Part shown: positions 1 to 5,645 of the stretch, piece after piece
How positions within the stretch are numbered: position 1 is the first letter of the stretch
Layout of the letters: the number at the start of each line of letters is the position of its first letter
Source: Pyrinomonadaceae bacterium
GTDB lineage: Bacteria > Acidobacteriota > Blastocatellia > Pyrinomonadales > Pyrinomonadaceae
Reading direction: 5' to 3'
Assembly: GCA_014379795.1 (NCBI GenBank)
Contig: JACMLC010000142.1
Coordinates: forward strand, 1 to 5,679
DNA length: 5,679 nt
Program-made: the position numbers and the translations under genes
The notes under the pieces: generated by a model
The model's database searches: none
Seen by the model: the letters and a program-made list of their open reading frames with translations, nothing else
Told to the model about the DNA's origin: nothing

Positions 1-1643
1 CTTGTGGTAAGCAGCAAGGCAATCGCGTCAATGATCGGGATGCTGCTGCTGTTGGGGGTGGCTTCGTTGTTGCACATGATGGAGAAGGCGAGCAGTTCGC
101 CATCGCCTGTCACAGCATAGCCTGATAAAGAGCTTGTGTAGGTGAGCGTGCCGGTCTTGGCCACGATGCGCTCTGAGGCCGCGCGCAGGCGCGAGCGCAA
201 GGTTCCATCGCGTCCGGCCACGGGAAGCGAGTCTCGAAAAATACCCGCGGCGGGAGATTTCGTCATCGCGGCCAGCAGCCTTCCGGTCGCTTCGGGCGTC
301 ACCAGATTAAGACGCGAGAGACCGGAGCCATCATGCAGCGAAAGGTTTCGAGCCGGCACTCCAGAATTGTCGAGCCACTTGCGAATGACCGCGAGTCCGG
401 CCTCGTCATCCCCTCGCGTGAGCATCTTGCGCGCATCTGCATCGGGAGCCGTCGCGCCCTTCTCTTTACCAAGCGTGCGCAGCATCAATTCAGATTCGAG
501 ATTCAAACTCTCTTTATTGACCGCGCTCGCGATTTCGCCGAGCGTCTGGCCGTTGGTAGAAGCCAGCTCGACCGCGCTTTGCGGATTGAATCTTTCTCGC
601 TCGCTCGTGTCTCGCGCATTTCTGACGCGCGCCTCGCCTTCGACCGCAATGCCGCGCACGCGCAGCTCTTCGCGAAGCAGACGCGCAGCCCAGAGCGCAG
701 GCTGATGCACAGAGAGCCGCGCGTTAAAGCCGCGACCTCCGAGCGGAAAGTCGCCCCAGACCCGTACCACGTTGTCTGACAAACCGCGATTGATGCCGAT
801 GGTGGCGGGCTGCCCGCGCTCGACAGACATCGTCTCGTTGACTAGACGAACATAATCAGTCTCAGGCTCAAGCTTGATTCGTGCAGGCTCGCCGGGTTTA
901 GCGGCAGGCGCAATATTCAGCGTCACCTCATTGCCGCCGACGGTCAGCGCACTCGGCTCTGCGCCGAAATACCATTGCACGTCATTCCACAGCCAGCCGT
1001 TGCCGAGCGGCTCGCCGCGAAAATAACTCTCGTCGCCGATAACGTTGCCGCGCACACGTCGCACGCCGCGCCGGTACAACTCATCCGCCAACACGCCAAG
1101 CGATGACTTGTGCTGCCCGTCCTTATTTTCGATAGCCATGTCAGGCTGCCCGCGCCCGTAAAGTATCAGGTCGCCGTTGATGGTTCCGTCCGGCTCAGGC
1201 GCGGTCGCGGAGTAGAGAGAGGTGCGCCAGCGATAGCTCGCTCCCAACAGGTCGAGCGCGATGGCGGTCGTGTAAACCTTCATGTTCGAGGCGGGCGTGA
1301 AACCGTAGCCTGCATCGCGCGCATGCAACACGCGCCCGTCGCGCACGCTCATAATGAACAAGCCCCAGCGCGCGGAATTCAAGCTGCTCGAATCAATCAG
1401 CCCGTCAATCCTGCTTCGCAGCTCTCGGTCGGCAGGCGCATCGGAGAGGACGAACGACGCGGGAGGTTGCGCTCTATTGTTTGCTTCGCTGCCACTTGTT
1501 TGCTCGCGCGCCGGAACATTTTCCGGTTGCGCGCGCCCGTTGATTTGCCGCTGGAAAAAGATGAGCGAGAGGATGATGAGCGAGAGAGCAATCGCGCCGG
1601 AGATGAGTAGGACGCGCCCTGTGCTGTGAGCTTTTTTGTTCAT
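1..1643 (-). CDS. dacB: D-alanyl-D-alanine carboxypeptidase/endopeptidase, PBP4 (DacB) family, peptidase S13; C-terminal end lies outside the window
   Basis: The product is a low-molecular-mass penicillin-binding protein. The family trims the terminal D-Ala from peptidoglycan stem peptides and cleaves D-Ala-mDAP cross-links in the periplasm. My translation gives 547 codons in one open frame from the ATG at 1643 to the window edge. Residues 1-35 form a signal peptide or signal anchor: positive start MNKKAHSTGR, then a hydrophobic stretch at about 11-30. A polar Ala/Pro/Gln-rich linker follows to about residue 70. All three active-site motifs of serine penicillin-binding proteins are present: SNMK at 119-122 (nucleophile S119, K122), SLN at 379-381 and KTG at 496-498. 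DGSGLSR at 438-444 is also typical of S13 enzymes. KTG usually lies near the C-terminus, so little should be missing. The start is supported by the signal sequence; no clear ribosome binding site precedes it. It overlaps the upstream stop codon by 4 nt (ATGA), so coupled translation is likely. High GC matches the other envelope genes. Confidence 0.95.
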   Translation of the reverse strand, partial: MNKKAHSTGRVLLISGAIALSLIILSLIFFQRQINGRAQPENVPAREQTSGSEANNRAQPPASFVLSDAPADRELRSRIDGLIDSSSLNSARWGLFIMSVRDGRVLHARDAGYGFTPASNMKVYTTAIALDLLGASYRWRTSLYSATAPEPDGTINGDLILYGRGQPDMAIENKDGQHKSSLGVLADELYRRGVRRVRGNVIGDESYFRGEPLGNGWLWNDVQWYFGAEPSALTVGGNEVTLNIAPAAKPGEPARIKLEPETDYVRLVNETMSVERGQPATIGINRGLSDNVVRVWGDFPLGGRGFNARLSVHQPALWAARLLREELRVRGIAVEGEARVRNARDTSERERFNPQSAVELASTNGQTLGEIASAVNKESLNLESELMLRTLGKEKGATAPDADARKMLTRGDDEAGLAVIRKWLDNSGVPARNLSLHDGSGLSRLNLVTPEATGRLLAAMTKSPAAGIFRDSLPVAGRDGTLRSRLRAASERIVAKTGTLTYTSSLSGYAVTGDGELLAFSIMCNNEATPNSSSIPIIDAIALLLTT

Positions 1644-2479
1644 CGGGTCAGGTGGGAATCCTGATGTCTGGACACTTTTAAAGATAGCTCAATCTTTTTT
1701 GTCGCAGGTAATACTACTTTTCTCAAAAAGATACGAGTCAAGTTTCGTAACCAATTGTTTTGTTTGATTATATATGCAACTGGTGGGGATAAATGACCAT
1801 AAATAGTTATTAGAAATCTTCCAAATAAGGAATTTCTTAAAAAATTATCTCTAAATTCTCGGAGTTGAATTACCTCAGTTATATCTTGATTGCCAAAAGC
1901 GGCGGTAGCTATGAAACATTTAGAAGAAATAGGAGGTCTCCTAAATTTTAGTTTGTCATCTAATAAGTCTGCATGTAAAAAGCGTCTTTCTATTACTTTG
2001 ATTTGGGAAAGTTTCAACTGAATTTCAAGGAAGCTGATGTGTTGACTTTGGTATAGGGATAACGTTTGTGGGCTAACTTTTATTATTTCCCCTTCTAATT
2101 CGATCATGCTATTGCTTTGAATTAGTTTTAAGGCTTCATAAAAAATAGATTTATCATAAAGTATTTCGTACTTGACTCCTAAATGAGGTGTAACATGAAG
2201 AGGAGTACCATCAGCGCGGATAGTCCGATAATGTTCCCCTTCGTGCCCTTTGTAATTTAGTATTATATAATCCAACTCATAATTCGCAAATGCAGTTATC
2301 TTATCTATACTAATATCTATTATTATTGCAGGAGAAGCCATTAACCATTCTCCTTCAAAAGATGTATTAATCCGTTTTGAATTTTGTTCCTCCCATGCCA
2401 CTTTTTGAAGAGAAGTCATATCCACTGGCATTTTCGGAATGCTCTCATACCATTGATAAATGTCTTTAATACTTTTCAT
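1640..2479 (-). CDS. AT-rich cargo gene: protein with a CFI-box (CFIATAAFG) C-terminal domain, function unknown
   Basis: The predicted protein has 279 residues. The C-terminal part, about 186-262, is a recognisable conserved module: CFIATAAFG (188-196), LREFRD (206-211), GRF (220-222), YGHLSPPVA (227-235) and LRNLTR (244-249). This matches the pattern I know as the CFI-box-CTERM domain, whose biochemical role is not established; its invariant Cys (C188 here) and SPP turn are the hallmarks. I do not recognise residues 1-185. They look like a soluble mixed alpha/beta region, with a stretch around 126-165 (GEIIKVSPQTL and after) that could be a small beta barrel; that is only a guess. There is no signal peptide. 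The gene is about 35% GC in sampled lines and rich in A/T-ending codons, unlike its neighbours, which suggests transfer. Residues 268-273 are encoded by the left inverted repeat and 274-279 by the adjoining host-like DNA. The stop TGA (1642-1640) overlaps the dacB ATG. No good ribosome binding site is visible. Confidence 0.8.
   Translation of the reverse strand: MKSIKDIYQWYESIPKMPVDMTSLQKVAWEEQNSKRINTSFEGEWLMASPAIIIDISIDKITAFANYELDYIILNYKGHEGEHYRTIRADGTPLHVTPHLGVKYEILYDKSIFYEALKLIQSNSMIELEGEIIKVSPQTLSLYQSQHISFLEIQLKLSQIKVIERRFLHADLLDDKLKFRRPPISSKCFIATAAFGNQDITEVIQLREFRDNFLRNSLFGRFLITIYGHLSPPVAYIIKQNNWLRNLTRIFLRKVVLPATKKIELSLKVSRHQDSHLTR
1653..1659 (+). repeat. Left copy of direct repeat TGGGAAT, candidate target-site duplication
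   Basis: Seven identical bases lie one base outside the left inverted repeat and recur at 2684-2690 one base outside the right one. The similarity extends to tcagGtgggaat against tcagTtgggaat (11/12), although at the right end the tcag is part of the inverted repeat. Seven bases alone could be chance; the symmetrical placement is what makes it notable. Confidence 0.5.
1661..1679 (+). repeat. Left arm of the inverted repeat
   Basis: The sequence ctgatgtctggacactttt matches the reverse complement of 2664-2682 at 17 of 19 positions; the differences are t/a at the fifth base and a/g at the twelfth. It lies inside the 3' end of the CFI-box gene, where it encodes residues 268-273. Confidence 0.75.
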
Positions 2480-2522
2480 ACAGCTTTATGGGTTAAAATA
2501 TCGCATTCTGATATGTGCAACA

Positions 2523-2551
2523 AACATAAGCGATTTAAGTTGTGTTTGCAA
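2523..2551 (-). promoter_or_regulatory. Candidate sigma70-type promoter for the CFI-box gene (and perhaps dacB)
   Basis: On the minus strand, TTGCAA (2551-2546) is followed after exactly 17 nt by TATGTT (2528-2523). Initiation would fall near 2516, giving a leader of about 37 nt before the ATG at 2479. The promoter lies just downstream of the terminator at 2560-2586, a sensible order for a self-contained transcription unit. The surrounding DNA is AT-rich, so chance matches are more likely than usual. Confidence 0.4.
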
Positions 2552-2559
2552 TAAAACAT

Positions 2560-2586
2560 AAAAAAAGACGAAGCCGAAACTTCATC
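2560..2586 (-). terminator. Rho-independent terminator downstream of the glycosyltransferase gene, within the AT-rich element
   Basis: On the minus strand a 7-bp stem, gatgaag (2586-2580) with cttcgtc (2573-2567), contains one G-U wobble, encloses the loop tttcgg and is followed directly by seven T residues (2566-2560). It would end transcripts coming from the glycosyltransferase and separate them from the CFI-box gene and dacB. A second copy of cttcatc at 2587-2593 allows an alternative pairing. Confidence 0.65.
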
Positions 2587-2663
2587 CTTCATCTTTTATA
2601 ATTTTATCCTTTCAGGCTTTCAAAGGAGTGTAGATACCAATGCGTTGACGGCTGGGCTAATGG

Positions 2664-2682
2664 AAAAGTGCCCAGACTTCAG
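2664..2682 (-). repeat. Right arm of the inverted repeat
   Basis: The minus strand reads ctgaagtctgggcactttt, 17/19 identical to the left arm at 1661-1679. It begins 9 nt beyond the glycosyltransferase stop codon and marks the outer edge of the AT-rich island. Confidence 0.75.
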
Positions 2683-2683
2683 T

Positions 2684-2690
2684 TGGGAAT
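2684..2690 (+). repeat. Right copy of direct repeat TGGGAAT, candidate target-site duplication
   Basis: This is identical to 1653-1659. It sits one base outside the right inverted repeat and one base after the glycosyltransferase stop codon, so the insertion would have landed in the gap immediately behind that gene. Confidence 0.5.
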
Positions 2691-2691
2691 T

Positions 2692-3717
2692 TTAGCCTGC
2701 AAAGAGCGTGGCCGTGCGCCCGCTCGCCAGTATCTCGCGCGCCGCCGCGTAGACTTCATCAACTGTCAAATCCTGAATCCGGCTGTCGCGGATAACCTGA
2801 TGCTGCCCTGAGACCGGAAGAAAGATGTCAGCCGAGCCGCGCTCCATCAGCAACACAACCGAGACGCCCATCGCGGTGGCGATGTGCATAGGGCCTGTGT
2901 CGTTCGAGACGAAGACCGAAAGCCGCGCCAGCGCCGCAGCCAGTTGCGGCAGCGTGAGCCGGTCAAAGATGATAGTGCCTTTGGGAAATATCGCGCGCAT
3001 CTCTTTGACCATCGCGCGTTCTTCCGGCCCTGCAAACACTATGATCCGCACGCCGTCATCGCGCACCAGCTTTTCCGCGAGCGCGGCAAATCTTTCAAGC
3101 GGCCAACGCCGCGCAGGATGCCCCGCGCCGGGGAACAGCCCGATGAGCGGCGTTCCGCTGTGCGCCTTCTCGCGTTTGAGCAACTGCTCCACAGCCGCAT
3201 CGTCTTCGGGACGCGTGCGCAGGCGCGGCACGCGCTCCACATCCTTGATGCCGAGCGGTTCAAGCATCTTCAGGTAACGGTCAACCACGTGCGCTGCTTT
3301 ATCTTCAACGGCAGGCTGCGGGCGAAAGTTTGAGAGAAAGTCCAGGGAACGTCCCGGTCTGCGCGCATAAAGCCTGTGCGGCGCGCGGGAAAGAAAGCCC
3401 AGCAGGTTTGTCTCGGACAGGCTGTGCAGGTCAATCACGAAATCAAACCGGGCGTGCCGCACTTCTTTGACGATACGCATGATACGCATCACAGCCCACA
3501 GCTTGGCCCCGTCGCGCAGGGCGACGCGATCCACGACGAGCGTGGTATCGGCATAGCCGGAAAGCTCTACGACCTGCGCGCAGGATTTACCGACGGCGAC
3601 AGTGATGCGCGCGCGCGGAAACCTCTGGCGGATGGCCTTGAGCGCGGGCAGGCTCAAGACCACGTCGCCCAACTGGCCGAAATCTATGACGAGAATATTA
3701 CGCGGGTCAAAATCCAT
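2692..3717 (-). CDS. Glycosyltransferase family 9 protein, heptosyltransferase-like (RfaF/WaaF type)
   Basis: This GT9-type enzyme adds a sugar, in characterised members ADP-activated heptose, to a lipopolysaccharide core or similar surface glycan on the cytoplasmic face of the inner membrane. From the chosen ATG the protein has 341 residues, a normal family length. The N-terminal Rossmann domain opens with NILVIDFGQLGDVVLSLP (about 7-24), whose LGD motif holds the catalytic-base Asp known from WaaC. The C-terminal domain begins with IGLFPGAG (about 192-199) and a basic RRWP (203-206). It carries the donor-site signature SNDTGPMHIATAMG (about 271-284). The open frame extends to a GTG at 3765 with an ATG at 3756. 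I prefer 3717 because family proteins start just before the first beta strand and a purine-rich GCGAGAG lies upstream of it. Acceptor and donor cannot be told from sequence. The gene lies downstream of a terminator, so it should start its own transcript. Before the AT-rich insertion it probably shared one with dacB. Confidence 0.9.
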   Translation of the reverse strand: MDFDPRNILVIDFGQLGDVVLSLPALKAIRQRFPRARITVAVGKSCAQVVELSGYADTTLVVDRVALRDGAKLWAVMRIMRIVKEVRHARFDFVIDLHSLSETNLLGFLSRAPHRLYARRPGRSLDFLSNFRPQPAVEDKAAHVVDRYLKMLEPLGIKDVERVPRLRTRPEDDAAVEQLLKREKAHSGTPLIGLFPGAGHPARRWPLERFAALAEKLVRDDGVRIIVFAGPEERAMVKEMRAIFPKGTIIFDRLTLPQLAAALARLSVFVSNDTGPMHIATAMGVSVVLLMERGSADIFLPVSGQHQVIRDSRIQDLTVDEVYAAAREILASGRTATLFAG

Positions 3718-3828
3718 TTTTCTTAGCTCTCGCTCAACTCGAACGCTTGATGCCATAGGGCGCACGCGCTGAAGTTTAACATGAGAGCGATGCTGTTAAT
3801 GAGTTGGCACGCGTGTTTGCCGTTCAAC

Positions 3829-3866
3829 AAAAAACGAGGCACAGGATGTTGCCAGCCAGCGCCTCG
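3829..3866 (-). terminator. Rho-independent terminator of the secreted-protein gene
   Basis: On the minus strand the stem cgaggcgc (3866-3859) pairs with gtgcctcg (3842-3835), 8 bp with one G-U wobble. It is followed immediately by six T residues (3834-3829). It lies about 33 nt beyond the stop codon of the gene ending at 3899. The long loop of about 16 nt is its only weakness. Confidence 0.75.
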
Positions 3867-3882
3867 CTTCTGAAGTCAGAAG
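3867..3882 (-). other. Perfect small hairpin directly before the terminator
   Basis: CTTCTG and CAGAAG form a perfect 6-bp stem around a 4-nt loop, abutting the terminator stem at 3866 with no gap. On the minus-strand transcript the two hairpins would stand in tandem in the 3' untranslated region. It may stabilise the 3' end or may be incidental. Confidence 0.45.
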
Positions 3883-3898
3883 TTGATGAACTTACAGC

Positions 3899-5209
3899 TC
3901 AAGGTGTCGCAGATGCTTTGGCAGTAACGGCCTGCTCCGGAGCTGCCTTCGGAACCGTGCTTTCAGCCAAAGTCACAAAGTATTGCACCATCGTCTTGCG
4001 TTTCTGCAAGATTGCGGCTTGTTCGGCCTCTTCCTGCTCGGCGGTTTTCTCAACTACCGCTTCGTTATTCGCTTCATCCGTCTCTTCCGCGTAGTCTACG
4101 TCTCCCACCTCTTCGCCGTTGCTGATCTTTTCGGCGAGAGCCACGAGAGCCTCATCACCTAGTTTCTTGGCGACGATCATCATCAGTTGGTCTGTGAAGT
4201 AGTTGCCCTCATCATCCCTGCCCTTGCGAAGCTGAGTAAGCAGATACGGAACAAGGCGCGCATCATCCCATTTCTGCGCCAACTCAATCAGATAATGATG
4301 TGTACTATCAAGCGTCTCGATGCTGGTGAGCGTGGTCGTCAAACGATATTTCTGTTCGGTGGTCAGCAGCCGCGCCCATTTAGCGTTCATGGCATAGTCA
4401 CCGATAAAGGTGATTTCCTGACTCGGAACTTCATCCGAATTAATCTCCACGTCTCCGGCTTCTGCGGCCTGAGCTTCTTCTGAAGTAGTTACGTCCTGTG
4501 CATCTTCCGCCGCTTCCGTGTCAGAGGCTTCTACAGCGCTCGTGGCTTCGCGTGCGGCTTGCTCTGTCTGAACTTCGATTGCGTAATGGCTCATTGCCAG
4601 CTCGTATGCGCCTTCCCATTGCGTGACAGGGTCTTCGGCGCAGCGCACCAGCCATTCGACGATTTCCGTGTCGCTTGGTTTCTCCGCTTTCATGATCGAA
4701 GCCAGTTCTTCGATGCGCTGGACATAAACTTTTAGGTGAGCGTCGGAGAGCTTCTTGATGCCATAGCTCATATCATCAACGTAATAATTTCCATCCTCTT
4801 TATTCTGCGAGAGAAACACCAGAAGCTGCTCGCCCTCTGTCGCGCTGCTGATGGTGTCTTTATATTCTCTGTACATCCAATGATGAACATAGACGACAGG
4901 CTCCGGCTCGCCCTTGAGAGTCGAAGAGACCAGCAAGGCGGTCTTCAGATAAGTCATCTTATCCTCATCCTCCCCTTCGCCTTCACCTTCACCTTCGGTT
5001 TTGGTGACTTCGCTCTTGCCGACGCTGGCGACGACGACGTGCGCGCTCTGTACGTAGAGCTGGCGCAGGGGCTGCGGCGGCGGCGCGGGGCAGGCTCGCG
5101 TTCGGCTGCCGGGGGCGAACGGAATGCCGACGCCAATCATTGAGATAACGATGATCGAGAAAACGAGGAGACGCGCGACAGGTTTACGGAACAGTCTGGC
5201 AGATAGCAT
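3899..5209 (-). CDS. Secreted acidic protein, possible NTR/TIMP-like N-terminal domain, function unknown
   Basis: The predicted protein has 436 residues. It opens with a signal peptide: Arg/Lys-rich n-region (1-13) and a hydrophobic core at about 12-32, ending before RTRAC. C40 does not fit a normal lipobox. Residues about 40-146 resemble secreted NTR/TIMP-like domains: Cys-Pro start, 'AHVVVASVGKS', 'STLKG', then 'GEQLLVFLS'. This match is by pattern only. An acidic run GEGEGEGEDED (73-83) interrupts the domain. Residues 150-212 look helical. Residues about 213-262 are an Ala/Glu/Thr/Ser-rich, disordered-looking linker. Residues 265-362 again look helical (degenerate repeats possible), 366-400 are strongly acidic, and the tail is Ala/Pro/Thr-rich. 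The start is well supported: AAGGAG (5222-5217) lies 7 nt upstream of the ATG. The gene appears to be a single-gene unit, with an ECF-like promoter and long leader upstream and a terminator downstream. No catalytic motif is visible. An envelope or stress role is inferred only from secretion and context. Confidence 0.8.
   Translation of the reverse strand: MLSARLFRKPVARLLVFSIIVISMIGVGIPFAPGSRTRACPAPPPQPLRQLYVQSAHVVVASVGKSEVTKTEGEGEGEGEDEDKMTYLKTALLVSSTLKGEPEPVVYVHHWMYREYKDTISSATEGEQLLVFLSQNKEDGNYYVDDMSYGIKKLSDAHLKVYVQRIEELASIMKAEKPSDTEIVEWLVRCAEDPVTQWEGAYELAMSHYAIEVQTEQAAREATSAVEASDTEAAEDAQDVTTSEEAQAAEAGDVEINSDEVPSQEITFIGDYAMNAKWARLLTTEQKYRLTTTLTSIETLDSTHHYLIELAQKWDDARLVPYLLTQLRKGRDDEGNYFTDQLMMIVAKKLGDEALVALAEKISNGEEVGDVDYAEETDEANNEAVVEKTAEQEEAEQAAILQKRKTMVQYFVTLAESTVPKAAPEQAVTAKASATP
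4972..4996 (-). repeat. Short GAAGG(T/C/G) hexanucleotide repeat encoding Glu-Gly repeats
   Basis: About four copies of gaaggt or a variant (gaaggt, gaaggt, gaaggc, gaaggg) encode EGEGEGEG, followed by EDED. A 6-bp unit keeps the frame, so copy-number changes would lengthen or shorten the acidic insert without breaking the gene. Confidence 0.7.
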
Positions 5210-5216
5210 GACTAGA

Positions 5217-5222
5217 CTCCTT
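5217..5222 (-). promoter_or_regulatory. Shine-Dalgarno site of the secreted-protein gene
   Basis: AAGGAG on the minus strand lies 7 nt before the ATG at 5209. It is the clearest ribosome binding site in the window and fixes the start of this gene. Confidence 0.8.
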
Positions 5223-5236
5223 GTGGCTGGTTAAGA

Positions 5237-5253
5237 CTTTCTTCCGAAGAAAG
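5237..5253. other. 17-nt palindrome (8-1-8) just upstream of the ribosome binding site
   Basis: CTTTCTTC and GAAGAAAG are perfect inverted copies around a single central base. The 17-nt palindrome ends 14 nt upstream of the AAGGAG. It could be a dimeric-regulator operator or an RNA hairpin in the leader; the sequence does not decide. Confidence 0.5.
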
Positions 5254-5332
5254 AGCGTGTGCGCCTGCTGCGAGCTTGCGTGAAACAAAGAAGACACGCG
5301 GCGCATAACGCCCGCCGGTTGACGCCAAGCAC

Positions 5333-5387
5333 GCCGGGCATATATGGGGCGGAAGTCTCTGGGGAGTGCGCTCTTCCCGGCCCCGGC
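5333..5387 (-). other. GC-rich foldable structure in the leader
   Basis: Outer arms gccggg (5333-5338) and cccggc (5382-5387) are perfect complements. Inside them ggaag (5351-5355) pairs with cttcc (5373-5377). An alternative continuous fold pairs ggggcggaag (5346-5355) with cttcc-cg-gcccc (5373-5384), leaving a 2-nt bulge. No T-tract follows on the minus strand, so it is not a simple terminator. The two mutually exclusive folds could be regulatory, but that is speculation. Confidence 0.4.
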
Positions 5388-5474
5388 ATAGAGCCGTTGC
5401 TTTTTGTCTAAGAGATGAATGTACGAAACATTGGTTGCTTGCACGGTATGAATTTATTTTTAATTCAAGCTCAA

Positions 5475-5498
5475 GGCAATGAGGCAATCCTCAGTGCC
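5475..5498. other. Hairpin with 10-bp arms and CAAT loop
   Basis: ggcaatgagg (5475-5484) and cctcagtgcc (5489-5498) pair at 9 of 10 positions around the loop caat. There is no adjoining T-tract on either strand, so it is not a typical intrinsic terminator. It would lie in the early leader of a transcript from the ECF-like promoter. Confidence 0.5.
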
Positions 5499-5554
5499 GC
5501 ACCGTGCTTTCCGTCACAACTGCTCCCGTTATCCTCGCCCGCTTCGTTTGATTA

Positions 5555-5579
5555 GACTCCCCGTCTATGAAGATGTTCC
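5555..5579 (-). promoter_or_regulatory. Candidate ECF-sigma-type promoter (GGAAC, 17 nt, GTC)
   Basis: On the minus strand tGGAAC (5579-5575) is followed after 17 nt by GTCTAAT (GTC at 5557-5555). This matches the general form of promoters read by extracytoplasmic-function sigma factors, with GGAAC at -35 and a GTC/TCTAA-type -10. It lies about 30 nt beyond the terminator at 5608-5645 and would drive the secreted-protein gene through a leader of about 340 nt. The distance to the start codon is long, and no start site has been mapped. Confidence 0.4.
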
Positions 5580-5607
5580 AGAAGTTGCTCTTAATACCGG
5601 ATTGCAG

Positions 5608-5645
5608 AATAAAATAAGGAAGAGCGGGGGCAAGCCGCCCTTCCC
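5608..5645 (-). terminator. Rho-independent terminator of a minus-strand gene beyond the right edge
   Basis: On the minus strand ggaagggcgg (5644-5635) pairs with ccgctcttcc (5627-5618), 10 bp including one G-U wobble, around the loop cttgccc. It is followed by ttattttatt. One more G-U pair can extend the base. The U-rich tract is interrupted by A residues, so efficiency may be moderate. It implies that the upstream gene ends at or just beyond the window edge. Confidence 0.6.

Larger units (their letters stand above)
1653..2690. mobile_element. Putative non-autonomous mobile element or cargo insertion of about 1.02 kb carrying the CFI-box gene
   Basis: An AT-rich island lies between two GC-rich envelope genes. 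Its ends are a 19-nt inverted repeat with 17 matches (1661-1679 and the complement of 2664-2682). One base outside each arm is the direct repeat TGGGAAT (1653-1659 and 2684-2690), as expected for a target-site duplication of about 7 bp. The interior contains a terminator, a promoter and one gene, but no transposase or recombinase, so any movement would need enzymes supplied in trans. Removing the element and one direct-repeat copy leaves the glycosyltransferase stop followed after 17 nt by the dacB start, a normal operon spacing. The boundaries are seen directly; mobility is inferred. I cannot assign the ends to a known insertion-sequence family. An old insertion that has lost its transposase, or a dispersed repeat flanking a captured gene, would look the same. 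Confidence 0.6.
5210..5550 (-). other. Leader or intergenic region upstream of the secreted-protein gene, no convincing gene
   Basis: Short frames here (for example ending at 5184 or 5212) lack ribosome binding sites and recognisable product features. The region instead holds several foldable elements: the 9/10 hairpin at 5475-5498, the GC-rich structure at 5333-5387 and the palindrome at 5237-5253. A weak alternative promoter, TTGCCT then 17 nt then TAAATT on the minus strand, lies in the AT-rich patch around 5450-5480. I compared the region by eye with common riboswitch cores and recognised none. Confidence 0.5.

Noticed and set aside
142..1629. Several plus-strand open frames and a short minus-strand frame (1397-1591) opposite or within dacB
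   Set aside because: They lie across the dacB reading frame, which carries all PBP4 motifs. Long shadow frames are expected in GC-rich DNA, and none has recognisable product features.
2624..2646. Plus-strand AAAGGAG followed by an ATG at about 2640
   Set aside because: The frame is ATG CGT TGA, so it encodes nothing. At most it is a relic of a former gene within the element end.
2825..3726. Plus- and minus-strand alternative frames across the glycosyltransferase gene
   Set aside because: They are shadows of a gene with clear GT9 motifs. Their products are Arg/Ser-rich with no recognisable domain.
3804..4483. Plus-strand frames opposite the secreted-protein gene
   Set aside because: The minus-strand gene has a signal peptide, a good ribosome binding site and a terminator. 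The opposite frames have none of these.
5184..5487. Two overlapping minus-strand frames upstream of the secreted-protein gene
   Set aside because: They start at GTG or TTG without a ribosome binding site, overlap each other, and one runs into the real gene's start. Their composition does not look protein-like.
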